A DNA stretch of 64,000 nt from Paraburkholderia eburnea (GTDB taxonomy: Bacteria > Pseudomonadota > Gammaproteobacteria > Burkholderiales > Burkholderiaceae). The position numbers and the translations under genes are program-made. Under the pieces are notes generated by a model that saw only the letters and a program-made list of their open reading frames with translations, was not told the DNA's origin and searched no databases. Below, piece after piece: positions 1 to 7,689 of this stretch (its first letter is position 1; each line of letters begins with the position of its first letter). The DNA lies in the NCBI RefSeq assembly GCF_002917095.1, contig NZ_PQGA01000007.1:1-64000 (forward strand), in the 5' to 3' direction.

Positions 1-347
1 ATTCCAACCATCCGGCGGCTTCTGCGTCGCTGCGTCTGCAGCAGAGAAACGAGATTATGAAGGCTCTTTTTCGTTTCGTCAACATCTTTTTTCAGACTAC
101 TGCTTGAAAGATGCCACCCGAACGACCCGCCGTTTCTCCCGGCAGGCTTCGCTGTCAGTACCGCGAGCAGCGAAGGGGGCGAATCTTAGCGCTACCCAGA
201 ACGCGGCGCAAGGGGGTAGCGGAAATAAGTCCTTGGATGTCCATTTCCAACGCCGCGTGCTGAGACGGCGATGCATCCCGCTTTTAGCTGATCGGCAGCC
301 ACTGGCACGAATACCTATCACCCCTATTGCAATCAGTGCCATCACCC
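1..347. other. Leading stretch with no supported gene
   Basis: No convincing gene is seen. One plus-strand frame is open from the left edge to position 400, but it has no start with a ribosome site. It also runs through the operator and start codon of the next gene, so I treat it as fortuitous. A weak inverted repeat (AAACGA near 50, TCGTTT near 70) followed by a T run at 85-90 could be the end of a transcript entering from the left. Confidence 0.4.
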
Positions 348-367
348 ATATCGTAAAATTACGATAT
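348..367. promoter_or_regulatory. Putative ArsR-family operator
   Basis: A perfect dyad ATATCGTAA-AA-TTACGATAT ends 29 bases before the start codon of the ArsR-type gene. ArsR/SmtB repressors bind imperfect inverted repeats of this kind (roughly 12-2-12) overlapping their own promoters. An AT-rich palindrome in otherwise GC-rich DNA, placed directly before a repressor gene, is best read as its autoregulatory site. Binding is inferred. Confidence 0.65.
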
Positions 368-396
368 AAGATTCGGACAGTCACGATGCAGAGCCC

Positions 397-717
397 ATGA
401 ACCACCCAGAACCCCAATCCATCGACCTCGACGCAATCTATAAGGCGCTCGCCAATCCCGTGCGCCGCGAGATTCTGGCTTGCCTGCGCGAGCCGCAAGC
501 GCATTTCGCCGATCAGGAGCTTCCGCTCGACCACGGCGTCTGCGCGGGACGGATCGACGCGCACTGCGGACTGTCGCAATCGACGGTTTCCGCGCATCTG
601 GCTGCGCTGCAGAAAGCCGGGCTCGTCACGTCGAAGCGGGTTGGCCAGTGGGTGTTCTTCAAGCGCAACGAGCCGGTCATCGAGGCGTTCCTCGCCCACA
701 TGCATCGGCAGTTGTGA
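397..717 (+). CDS. ArsR-family transcriptional repressor
   Basis: This is a 106-residue winged-helix protein of normal ArsR/SmtB size. It has a typical N-terminal helix (YKALANPVRREIL), a recognition helix (LSQSTVSAHLAAL, about residues 59-71) and a wing (VTSKRVGQWVFFKRN). The paired metal-binding CxC of ArsR or SmtB is absent. Three single cysteines (29, 49 and 57) remain, two of them bracketing the loop before the recognition helix. It lies 80 bases upstream of an old-yellow-enzyme reductase on the same strand and 30 bases after a perfect dyad. It probably represses itself and the reductase, with release by an electrophile or oxidant rather than a metal. The family call is firm; the ligand is inferred. 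Confidence 0.88.
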   Translation: MNHPEPQSIDLDAIYKALANPVRREILACLREPQAHFADQELPLDHGVCAGRIDAHCGLSQSTVSAHLAALQKAGLVTSKRVGQWVFFKRNEPVIEAFLAHMHRQL

Positions 718-797
718 CGGCGCGCAGCGTCGGCAACCTCTGTTTCATCCCTTTTATGCTTCAAGGCTGCGGGCCGCGCCCGCCACAAGGTAACGAC

Positions 798-1859
798 ATG
801 GCAACGCTTTTCGACCCCATTCAGATCGGCGATCTCACCCTGCCCAATCGCGTCATCATGGCGCCGCTGACGCGCCAACGCGCCGGCGAGGTCCGCGTGC
901 CCAACGCGCTGATGGCGAAGTACTACGCCGAGCGCGCGAGCGCCGGCCTCATCGTCAGCGAAGCGACGTCGGTGACGCCGCAAGGCGTCGGCTACGCGGA
1001 AACGCCGGGCATCTGGTCGCAAGAACAGGTCGAGGGCTGGAAACTCGTCACCGAGGCTGTGCACGCCGCGGGCGGCCGCATCTTCCTGCAACTGTGGCAC
1101 GTGGGCCGCATTTCGGACCCGATCTTCCTAGACGGCGAGTTGCCCGTCGCGCCCAGCGCGATCGCCGCGCAAGGCTTCGTGAGCCTCGTGCGCCCGCAGC
1201 GCCCGTTTGTCACGCCGCGCGCGCTCGAACTCGATGAAATCGCCGGTATCGTCGCCGCATACCGCCAGGGCGCGCTCAACGCGAAGACCGCTGGCTTCGA
1301 CGGCGTCGAAGTTCATGGCGCGAACGGTTATCTGCTCGATCAATTCCTGCAGGACAGCACCAACCAGCGCACCGACGCCTATGGCGGCCCGATCGAAAAC
1401 CGCGCCCGCCTGCTGCTCGAAGTGACGGACGCCTGCATCGACGTGTGGGGCGCGGATCGCGTGGGCGTCCATATCGCGCCGCGCGGCGACGCGCACACGA
1501 TGGGCGATTCGGATCCGGCCGCGACGTTTGGCTACGTCGCGCGCGAGCTCGGCAAACGCAAGATCGCATTCCTCTTCGCACGCGAATCGCTCGGCGACCA
1601 TCGTTTGGGGCCGCAATTGAAAGCCGAATTCGGCGGCCCGTACATCGCGAACGAGAAGTTCACGCTGGAATCGGCGCAAAAAGTGCTCGCGGATGGCGAA
1701 GCCGATGCCGTCGCATGGGGCCAGCTTTTCATCGCCAATCCCGATCTGCCGCGCCGCTTCGAACTGAACGCACCGCTCAACGCACCGAATCCGTCGACTT
1801 ACTACGCGCGCGGTGAAACGGGCTACACGGATTACCCGTCGCTCGAAAGCGTCGCATAA
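798..1859 (+). CDS. Alkene reductase, old yellow enzyme family (NemA-like)
   Basis: This 353-residue FMN-dependent TIM-barrel oxidoreductase would reduce electrophilic C=C bonds, nitrate esters or N-ethylmaleimide with NAD(P)H. Family landmarks are the FMN-binding start (LPNRVIMAPLTR), QLWHVGR near residue 100, the substrate-binding pair H173/N176 in HGAN with Tyr178 just after, and RTDAYGG at 191-197. The C-terminal half keeps the flavin phosphate loop region (ADAVAWGQLFIANPDLP). The ATG at 798 is chosen because the family begins with this Met-Ala-Thr-Leu-Phe context; a much longer open frame upstream only mirrors the arsR-type gene. The partner repressor lies immediately upstream, so the pair probably forms a reactive-electrophile detoxification unit. 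Confidence 0.92.
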   Translation: MATLFDPIQIGDLTLPNRVIMAPLTRQRAGEVRVPNALMAKYYAERASAGLIVSEATSVTPQGVGYAETPGIWSQEQVEGWKLVTEAVHAAGGRIFLQLWHVGRISDPIFLDGELPVAPSAIAAQGFVSLVRPQRPFVTPRALELDEIAGIVAAYRQGALNAKTAGFDGVEVHGANGYLLDQFLQDSTNQRTDAYGGPIENRARLLLEVTDACIDVWGADRVGVHIAPRGDAHTMGDSDPAATFGYVARELGKRKIAFLFARESLGDHRLGPQLKAEFGGPYIANEKFTLESAQKVLADGEADAVAWGQLFIANPDLPRRFELNAPLNAPNPSTYYARGETGYTDYPSLESVA

Positions 1860-1921
1860 CGCATCGGCGGAATTTGCCCACTAATCTGCCCACTATATAG
1901 AAAGGGCAGCAGCGCTCTGAC

Positions 1922-1961
1922 AGCCCCGGCCAAGGCAATCGCCTGCGCCGGGGCTTTGTTT
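1922..1961 (+). terminator. Rho-independent terminator after the alkene reductase
   Basis: A 9-bp perfect stem (AGCCCCGGC pairing with GCCGGGGCT, arms 1922-1930 and 1947-1955) is followed by a T-rich run (TTGTTTG). It stands about 60 bases after the reductase stop codon. Confidence 0.8.
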
Positions 1962-2113
1962 GTCCACGAGCGCATTCGACCGAATCAGGCGCAAGCCTGA
2001 ATTGCCGCGCTCCGACGCATTCCCGATAGGACGTTTCAATTGGCATCGCGCCCAGCCGTGTCCTTCAATTCGAATCTTGTCTGCCCGCCCACCCCGCTGT
2101 CCGGAGGACTGTC

Positions 2114-2311
2114 ATGCCGAAAGTCGACGCCGCGCAAATCGTTCAAAGCATCGCCGAAGAAACTCACACGCCTGAGGAAACGGTCGCCCGCATCTACGCC
2201 GATACACTCGATCACTACCGCGCCGACGCGCGCATTCACGACTATCTCCCGCTCTTCGCCGCCCGCAAGGTCCGCGCGACGCTGCGGCAAAACGGCACAG
2301 GCAAGCACTGA
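2114..2311 (+). CDS. DUF3562-type small protein
   Basis: This 65-residue hydrophilic, probably helical protein has a strong ribosome site (GGAGG, eight bases before the ATG). The sequence (VQSIAEETHTPEETVARIYADTL, then a short basic C-terminus) matches my memory of the DUF3562 family, which is common in Burkholderiaceae and has no known function. The EETxTPxETV segment resembles a short HTH-like turn. No signal peptide or membrane segment is visible. It stands alone between two terminators. Confidence 0.75.
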   Translation: MPKVDAAQIVQSIAEETHTPEETVARIYADTLDHYRADARIHDYLPLFAARKVRATLRQNGTGKH

Positions 2312-2519
2312 TTTCACGCCGGTTCTGCACTGACCTGGCGCTGAATTAACGCCACACGGTCTCTCCATTTCGATCCATCCGGTTGCAGCGTCCCGCGCGA
2401 ATTTTTCAATCCGCGCGGGCGTCTCCGCGCGCGAAAGTCCTTGCCGGCAGGCTTTATCTACCTGGTACTCTTAAGGCTCGTTTAATTCTTCGCTGCAACC
2501 ATACGCTCACCCCTGTTGA

Positions 2520-2547
2520 GCCGCCGGAACATTGGCGGCGTTTTTTT
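2520..2547 (+). terminator. Strong terminator with no gene before it
   Basis: The stem GCCGCC/GGCGGC (arms 2520-2525 and 2534-2539, loop GGAACATT) is followed by G and seven T residues. No coding gene ends just before it: the nearest upstream stop is at 2311. It lies 28 bases before the ATG at 2576, so it either ends a short non-coding transcript or attenuates the next gene. Confidence 0.8.
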
Positions 2548-2575
2548 ATGCGGTTAGTCGAGGAGGAGCGAAGCC

Positions 2576-2908
2576 ATGGTTGAAGACAACGACGTGCTGG
2601 TGCACCTGCAGTCCCTGCTGCGCGACGGCTCGACTACACGCGTCGCTTCCTGCCGCGTCTCGACGCCGCTGCAGCATCCCTGGGGCCGCGCCTATCGGCT
2701 GGTCGAATGGACCACGCCGCTCGACGACGGCGCGCGCCGCCAGGTCGTGCCGGCCGAAAGTTCGGCGTTCGAAATTGCGCGCCTCGTCGCCGAGCACGTT
2801 CCTGGGCGCCGGATTCTGCTCAACGGCGAACCGGTGGATGCCGAACGGCCGCGCACCCGACGCCGCGCACGCAGCAGCGCAAACGCAGGCGCAGGCGCCG
2901 CTCGTTAA
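2576..2908 (+). CDS. Hypothetical protein, 110 residues
   Basis: The ATG is preceded by a strong ribosome site (AGGAGGAG). The protein is soluble with no signal peptide. A central part (LVEWTTPLDDGARRQVVPAESSAFEIA) looks like a small mixed alpha/beta fold, and the C-terminus from residue 90 is a low-complexity Arg/Ala tail. I do not recognise the family. Its start lies just downstream of a transcription terminator, so its expression may be attenuated. Confidence 0.6.
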   Translation: MVEDNDVLVHLQSLLRDGSTTRVASCRVSTPLQHPWGRAYRLVEWTTPLDDGARRQVVPAESSAFEIARLVAEHVPGRRILLNGEPVDAERPRTRRRARSSANAGAGAAR

Positions 2909-2940
2909 GCGCAGATCGATCGACCATCGGCGATCGAAGC

Positions 2941-2970
2941 GCGGCGCGCCCCATCATCCGGACGCGCCGC
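2941..2970. terminator. Hairpin between convergent genes
   Basis: Perfect 8-bp arms (GCGGCGCG at 2941-2948, CGCGCCGC at 2963-2970) lie in the short gap between the convergent genes ending at 2908 and 3004. There is no T tract, so terminator function is only likely. Confidence 0.4.
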
Positions 2971-3003
2971 TCGCATATTGGCTTCGGGCTGCTTCAGGCC
3001 TGT

Positions 3004-3858
3004 TCAGGCAACCAGTCTCCCCAGCGTTTCTTCCAGCTCATCGCTCACGCGTGTCATCGGCGCGCGCAGTTCGTTGTGCAGCAATCCTTGTCGCGCGAGC
3101 GCGGCCTTCACCGGACCCGGATTCGGCTCGGCGAAGGCGGCGCGCACGAGCGGCACCAGCGTATGCCAGATTGCGCGCGCCTCCTCCAGTCGCCCTTCGC
3201 GCAACGCCCGCGCCATCGCCACGAAACGCTGCGGCAACACATGCGCCGATGCCGCAATCGCCCCGCTCGCGCCCGCACACATCATCCCGAACATATCGAG
3301 GTCCTCGCCGCACAGCACTTGCAAACGGCCATCGAGGATCAGCGCCAGCGTCTTGTCGAGCGAGCCGCCACAGTCCTTCACCGCGACAATGCGCTCGTGC
3401 CCCGCGAGTTCGAGCAGCGTGGGCAGCGCGAGCGTCACGCCGGTGCGCGCGGGAATGTCGTAGAGAATCACCGGCTTGCGGCTCGCGTCGGCGAGCGCGG
3501 CGAAGTGGCCGATCACGCCCGCCTGCGACGGCCGGATGTAGTACGGTCCCGCCGCCAGCACGCCCGCAACGGGCGTGTCGTTGAGTGCGGCAATGCGCTC
3601 GCACACCGACTGCGTGTGATTGCCGCTGACGCCCGCGACCACCGGCAACGCCCCCGCGCTGGCAAGCACGGTCACGAGCACCGCATCCTGCTCGCGAGCG
3701 TCGAGCGCGGCGGGCTCGCCGGTCGTCCCGAGCGCGACGAAACCCGCCACGCCCGCCTGCACGTAATGGCGCACGAGCGCGTCGAGCGCCTCATGATCGA
3801 CGGCGCCGCCGTTGAACGGCGTGACGAGCGGAATCCAGATACCCGAAAACGAAGACAT
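3004..3858 (-). CDS. dapA: DapA-family class I aldolase (dihydrodipicolinate synthase type)
   Basis: This 284-residue TIM barrel condenses pyruvate through a Schiff base. Family marks are GTTGEPAAL (pyruvate-binding Thr pair), the catalytic tyrosine in YDIPARTG and the Schiff-base lysine in VAVKDCGGS. The best-known reaction is 4-hydroxy-tetrahydrodipicolinate synthesis for lysine and peptidoglycan, but several aldolases share these residues, so the substrate is not proven. The ATG at 3858 is preceded by AAGGGA; a longer upstream frame has no family similarity and is rejected. The gene stands alone on its strand, without other lysine genes, which leaves open that it is a second paralogue rather than the housekeeping enzyme. 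Confidence 0.85.
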   Translation of the reverse strand: MSSFSGIWIPLVTPFNGGAVDHEALDALVRHYVQAGVAGFVALGTTGEPAALDAREQDAVLVTVLASAGALPVVAGVSGNHTQSVCERIAALNDTPVAGVLAAGPYYIRPSQAGVIGHFAALADASRKPVILYDIPARTGVTLALPTLLELAGHERIVAVKDCGGSLDKTLALILDGRLQVLCGEDLDMFGMMCAGASGAIAASAHVLPQRFVAMARALREGRLEEARAIWHTLVPLVRAAFAEPNPGPVKAALARQGLLHNELRAPMTRVSDELEETLGRLVA

Positions 3859-4168
3859 GACTATCCCTTGAACGCGACCGCATGAAAGGTCCGTCGAGCA
3901 GTGCGCGGGAGTCAGCGAGCCAGGGGAAGAGTGAGGCGGGTGCCGGCAGGCCGTTCCATCGCAACATCCGACGGAACAGCAAGCTCCGGTCAGATGAGCG
4001 ACTGTTTTTTGGCTTTGGCTTTCACGCCGGCCGGGGCTGCCTGCACGCACGTCGTCATCGCGCGCGATGCGGCGACGGCGAAAAAGGCGAGGAGGTTCGG
4101 CTGACGTGACATGCCCGGCAGTTTAACCGGAATTCGCCCAATTGCGGGATAAGCCGCCGCGCGCGGTG
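3859..4168. other. Gap between the bactofilin gene and the dapA-like gene
   Basis: The stretch holds the promoter side of the dapA-like gene. A possible 40-codon minus-strand frame (3990-4112) ends in a Lys-rich tail but has no good ribosome site, and I do not call it. Nothing else is seen. Confidence 0.4.
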
Positions 4169-4597
4169 TCAGTCCAGCGGGTGTACATCGACGATCGAGG
4201 TATCGAGCAGCAGGCTCGGCGCATCGGCGGGATCGCGCCGCGTCAGCTTGCCGTCGACGGTCGCGCCGCACGCCATCTGCAATTGCTGATAGTAGATGTT
4301 GCCGACCACGTGCGCGTTCGCCTGCAACTCGACGAAATGATCGGCGATGACGTCGCCGACGATGCGCCCGTTGACGACGATGTCGTAGCCGTGCACGTTG
4401 CCCTGCACCACGCTGCGCTCGCTCAGGACGAGCAGCGTCTGCGTGCCCGGCTTGCTGCTGACGTTGCCCGTGATCTGGCCGTCGAGGCGCACCCCATCGG
4501 CGAATTCGACATTACCCGTGATGCGGAAGTCTTCGGAGATTAGCGTCGCGAGTTTGGTTTGCTGGATGCCCGGCTGGGACTTCTTCTTGTTGAACAT
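4169..4597 (-). CDS. Bactofilin
   Basis: This 142-residue polymer-forming cytoskeletal protein is almost entirely the bactofilin right-handed beta-helix (about residues 15-125). It shows the family's repeating pattern of Gly-Asn-Val and Gly-Xaa-Ile turns (ITGNVEFADG, LDGQITGNV, VVQGNVHGYD, GRIVGDV, HVVGNIYY). A short basic N-terminus (MFNKKKSQPG) would contact the membrane or partners. Bactofilins assemble without nucleotide and localise cell-wall enzymes. The neighbouring M23 peptidase and coiled-coil membrane protein, transcribed before it on the same strand, fit this role. Three direct copies of a 12-bp sequence lie just before its start codon. Confidence 0.9.
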   Translation of the reverse strand: MFNKKKSQPGIQQTKLATLISEDFRITGNVEFADGVRLDGQITGNVSSKPGTQTLLVLSERSVVQGNVHGYDIVVNGRIVGDVIADHFVELQANAHVVGNIYYQQLQMACGATVDGKLTRRDPADAPSLLLDTSIVDVHPLD

Positions 4598-4607
4598 GGG
4601 AGTGGCC

Positions 4608-4643
4608 GTTGCGTTTGACGTTGCGTTTGACGTTGCGTTTGAC
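4608..4643. repeat. Three perfect 12-bp tandem repeats before the bactofilin gene
   Basis: GTTGCGTTTGAC occurs three times head to tail (4608-4619, 4620-4631, 4632-4643) and starts a fourth copy at 4644. On the coding strand of the bactofilin gene it reads GTCAAACGCAAC and ends 10 bases before the ATG, in the place expected for the ribosome site. Confidence 0.95.
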
Positions 4644-4690
4644 GTTGTGTTGATCGGGATTTCAGGACGATGTTTGTGGAATGCGGGCTT

Positions 4691-5053
4691 TCAATGTGCG
4701 CCTTCATGGCCACCGTGGCCGCGCAGGAACAACACTTCGGTCTGTAGCGCGGCGGCCTGGGCCTGAGCTGCCGACGCCGACTTCTGCAGGGCGTCGTGCG
4801 CTGCGCGCTCCTGCTCCAGCGCGAGTTCGGCATGGGTCAGGCGCATCTGCAAGGCGTCGGGCGCGAGGACCGGGCAGCGCCTGGCGTCGTCGACGTGATG
4901 AACCCACGCCACCGCGCCCGCGCCGACACTCGCGGCCAGCGCCGTCCAGGCCAGCGCGACGCCCCAGCGCCAGGTGCGCGAGCGCACGGGTTGCAGTTCG
5001 AAAGCGCGCTGCGCGTCCATGCGCGCGCGAGCGGTGCGGCGGGCGTCAGCCAT
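4691..5053 (-). CDS. Single-pass membrane protein with coiled coil
   Basis: This 120-residue protein has a basic cytoplasmic N-terminus (about residues 1-30), one membrane segment (about 32-54, WGVALAWTALAASVGAGAVAW) and an outer alpha-helical coiled-coil part rich in Ala, Gln and Glu. Its ATG overlaps the stop codon of the M23 peptidase gene (ATGGCTGA), so the two are translationally coupled. It ends 93 bases before the bactofilin start. I do not recognise a named family. The position between a wall hydrolase and a bactofilin suggests an adaptor linking the two across the membrane. Confidence 0.75.
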   Translation of the reverse strand: MADARRTARARMDAQRAFELQPVRSRTWRWGVALAWTALAASVGAGAVAWVHHVDDARRCPVLAPDALQMRLTHAELALEQERAAHDALQKSASAAQAQAAALQTEVLFLRGHGGHEGAH

Positions 5054-6062
5054 TGTGGTAGGCGCCAAACAGCGCGAGATAACCGGCGGGATTGACCTGG
5101 GTGCCGTTCACGATCACTTCGAAATGCAGGTGCGGCCCGGTCGAGCGCCCGGTCGAGCCGACATCGGCGATATGGTCGCCCGGCAGTACGATCTGCCCGA
5201 CCTGCACGTCGATCTTCGAGGCGTGTCCATAGCGCGTCGAGAAGCCGTTGCCATGATCGATATCGACGCAATTGCCGTAACCGGCCTTCGGACCCGCGAA
5301 ACTCACGCGCCCGCCCGCTGCGGCGTAAATCGGCGTGCCCTTGGGCGCGACGATGTCGAGCCCCGGATGAAAACTCAACCGCTGCGTGAACGGATCGACG
5401 CGGTTGCCAAACGGCGAACCCAACCGCCCCGCCTGGGTCGGCCGACGGCCCGGAAACGCCTGCCACGCCGCCTCATGCTGCGCAACGGCTTGCTCTAGCG
5501 TGGACAGCGTCGCGGCCATGCAATCAACCGCGCCACCAACCGCGTGCGCGTTGGTGCGCGACGCAGACGCCTCCACGCAAGGGCGCGGCGCGAGCGCGGG
5601 GCCGCCTTCTCCGCCCTTTTCAGCCTCGGTGCCCGACGCGCCCTCGTGATCCTCGTCATCGTCATCGCCCGAATGTGTGCTGGGCGCAGCGGGCGCCACC
5701 ACCGCGCCCCGTTGCGGCTGTGCGCGCAACCGCTGGTCGAACTGGCGCAATTCGGCGATCTGCGCGGAAAGGCGCTCGATGCGCGGATCGAGCAACGAAA
5801 TGGACGCACTCATGCGACCGATCTCGCCGACAACGTAGTGATGCGTGGCCACGCCCTCGGCACCCGGGCCGGTGGGCACGTCCACGACGCTGCTGTAGCG
5901 GCCGATGGCGACGCCGCCCGCGAGCGCGGCGACGCCCACGGCACATGCCGTATAGATGGCCGTGCGGCGCGCCGCGCGATGGGTGACGAAACGGGTCTCG
6001 CCGCTCGACAGTTCCTCGACCGAACTGGCCCAGGGCATTTTCATGACCGGCCCCGACGGCAT
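5046..6062 (-). CDS. M23-family metallopeptidase, membrane-anchored
   Basis: This predicted periplasmic peptidoglycan endopeptidase has about 338 residues. It has an N-terminal membrane anchor (TAIYTACAVGVAALAGGVAIG), a helical linker with an acidic low-complexity patch (GDDDDEDHEG) and a C-terminal LytM/M23 domain. Zinc motifs are visible: HPGLDIVAPKG (HxxxD) and GPHLHFEV (HxH), with the usual YGHASKIDV segment between them, so the enzyme is probably active. ATG codons at 6062 and 6044 are both possible; neither has a strong ribosome site, and I give the longer form. It is the first gene of a three-gene operon with a coiled-coil membrane protein and a bactofilin, a combination known in other bacteria to set local wall cutting and cell shape. 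Confidence 0.88.
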   Translation of the reverse strand: MPSGPVMKMPWASSVEELSSGETRFVTHRAARRTAIYTACAVGVAALAGGVAIGRYSSVVDVPTGPGAEGVATHHYVVGEIGRMSASISLLDPRIERLSAQIAELRQFDQRLRAQPQRGAVVAPAAPSTHSGDDDDEDHEGASGTEAEKGGEGGPALAPRPCVEASASRTNAHAVGGAVDCMAATLSTLEQAVAQHEAAWQAFPGRRPTQAGRLGSPFGNRVDPFTQRLSFHPGLDIVAPKGTPIYAAAGGRVSFAGPKAGYGNCVDIDHGNGFSTRYGHASKIDVQVGQIVLPGDHIADVGSTGRSTGPHLHFEVIVNGTQVNPAGYLALFGAYHNG

Positions 6063-6313
6063 TTCGCGCGCACGAGCGAAGCGCACGACAACAAGGTGCA
6101 AAACAGTGCGTACATCAAGCTGTGCCGGCCAGCGCGCCGGCCCGTCCAAAATCAAAACGGCGATTATCGCGGCGTCTGAAAAATCCCCATCCTGATAAAG
6201 CACCTCGCCTGAATGGGGGAATCGAGCGTCCGCCGAAGCAGGAAAGCGCGCCCGCAAGCCTGGCCGCGCCGGATTGCCGCACAGCCGTTCCTGTGCGGAA
6301 CTCGCAAAACCAC
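6063..6313. other. Divergent promoter region of the M23 and ATCase genes
   Basis: This non-coding gap separates the M23 operon (minus strand) from the ATCase gene (plus strand). Apart from the ATCase promoter listed separately, no strong repeats or small genes are seen. Confidence 0.5.
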
Positions 6314-6356
6314 TTGACTTCTCGCGTCACCGAACTAATATACGCACCGCGTATAT
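6314..6356 (+). promoter_or_regulatory. Promoter with perfect dyad before the HTH-ATCase gene
   Basis: A -35-like TTGACT (6314-6319) and a weak -10-like TAATAT (6336-6341) are 16 bases apart. A perfect palindrome ATATACGC-ACC-GCGTATAT (6338-6356) overlaps the -10 box and the expected transcription start. It ends 23 bases before the ATG at 6380. This geometry is typical of a repressor site. The obvious candidate repressor is the HTH domain encoded by the gene itself. Confidence 0.6.
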
Positions 6357-6379
6357 CAACAGCTATCACGGGTGCCAGC

Positions 6380-7672
6380 ATGAGCGTTCCGCAACAAGCC
6401 TTCCTTCGTGACGCCATGCGGCGTCTGAACATGACCCGCGACGCCTTCGCGAGCCGTATCGGCGTATCGCGCCGGGCGCTCGACACCTGGCTGCTGCCGG
6501 AGGAATCGCAGGAATCGCGCGCGATGCCCGAGATCGTCGAGCGTTTCGTCTCCGAGATCGTCGGCAACGTCGAACCGCGTGAAGGCTATACGCAAAGCGT
6601 AGATTCGCATTCGCTCCTGAGCCAGATCCAGTTCGAAGGCCGGCCGCAGCTGCTCTCGACCAACCAGTTCTCGCGCGACTCCGTCGAAGCGCTGTTCCGC
6701 GTCGCCGACATCATGCAGCCCATCGCGCGCCGCCGGAAAATCTCGCGCGTGCTCGAAGGCGCGGTGCTCGGCAACCTGTTCTTCGAAGCCAGCACGCGTA
6801 CCCGCGTGAGCTTCGGCGCCGCGTTCTGCCGTCTGGGCGGCTCGGTCTGCGACACGACCGGCTTCACGTTCTCGTCGATGGCCAAGGGCGAATCGATCTA
6901 CGACACGAGCCGCGTGATGGCCGGGTACGTGGATGCGATGGTGATTCGGCATCCTGAACAAGGCTCGGTGGCCGAATTCGCGCGCGCCGTGAATATCCCC
7001 GTCATCAACGGCGGCGACGGTCCCGGCGAGCACCCGAGCCAGGCGCTGCTCGACCTCTACACGATCCAGCGCGAATTTTCGCGTCTGGGCAAGATCGTCG
7101 ACGGCGCGCACATCGCGCTGGTGGGCGACCTCAAGTACGGCCGCACGGTGCACTCGCTCGTGAAACTGCTCGCGCTCTATCGCGGCATCAAGTTCACGCT
7201 CATTTCGCCGCCGATGCTGGAAATGCCGACGTATATCGTCGATCTGATCTCGACCAACGGTCACGTCGTCGAGCAAACGACCGATCTGCGCCAGGGCCTG
7301 CGCGGCGCCGACGTGGTCTACGCGACGCGCATCCAGAAAGAGCGCTTCACCGACGAGTCGTTCGAAGGCTACACGCCCGACTTCCAGATCAACCTGGCGC
7401 TGCTCGACGAATGCTGCAGCCCCGAAACGCTCGTGATGCACCCGCTGCCGCGCGACAGCCGCCCGGGTGCGAACGATCTGTCGACGGACCTGAACCACGA
7501 TCCGCGTCTGGCGATCTTCCGCCAGACCGACAACGGCATTCCGGTGCGTATGGCGATCTTCGCGGTGCTGCTGGGTGTGGAAAACCTGGTGCAGCATTCG
7601 ATGCGCGACGCCGCATGGCGCCCGCCTGCGTACCTCGGCCCGGACGACGCCGTATTCCACGGCATCGATTGA
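6380..7672 (+). CDS. Aspartate carbamoyltransferase with N-terminal helix-turn-helix domain
   Basis: The protein has 430 residues, about 110-120 more than an ordinary PyrB catalytic chain. Residues 8-62 look like an XRE-type helix-turn-helix (RDAFASRIGVSRRALDTWLLP), and the transcarbamoylase fold begins near residue 75. Catalytic landmarks are the carbamoyl-phosphate loop FFEASTRTR (134-142), an 80s loop with AKGES (168-172), GEHPSQALLDLYTI near 217, GDLKYGRTVHSL, and HPLPRDS near the end. The last differs from the usual HPLPRVDEI. The reaction would be carbamoyl phosphate plus aspartate to carbamoyl aspartate in pyrimidine synthesis. The HTH and the dyad in its promoter suggest a 'trigger enzyme' that also represses its own gene; that is inference. 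A strong terminator follows, so the gene is monocistronic. Confidence 0.9.
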   Translation: MSVPQQAFLRDAMRRLNMTRDAFASRIGVSRRALDTWLLPEESQESRAMPEIVERFVSEIVGNVEPREGYTQSVDSHSLLSQIQFEGRPQLLSTNQFSRDSVEALFRVADIMQPIARRRKISRVLEGAVLGNLFFEASTRTRVSFGAAFCRLGGSVCDTTGFTFSSMAKGESIYDTSRVMAGYVDAMVIRHPEQGSVAEFARAVNIPVINGGDGPGEHPSQALLDLYTIQREFSRLGKIVDGAHIALVGDLKYGRTVHSLVKLLALYRGIKFTLISPPMLEMPTYIVDLISTNGHVVEQTTDLRQGLRGADVVYATRIQKERFTDESFEGYTPDFQINLALLDECCSPETLVMHPLPRDSRPGANDLSTDLNHDPRLAIFRQTDNGIPVRMAIFAVLLGVENLVQHSMRDAAWRPPAYLGPDDAVFHGID

Positions 7673-7689
7673 TGAAGCCATAAACGTCA

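Noticed and set aside
104..400. Open plus-strand frame before the ArsR-type gene
   Set aside because: No start with a ribosome site, unusual composition, and it runs through the operator and the repressor start.
3990..4112. 40-codon minus-strand frame with a Lys-rich tail
   Set aside because: No ribosome site and no recognisable similarity; it cannot be separated from chance.
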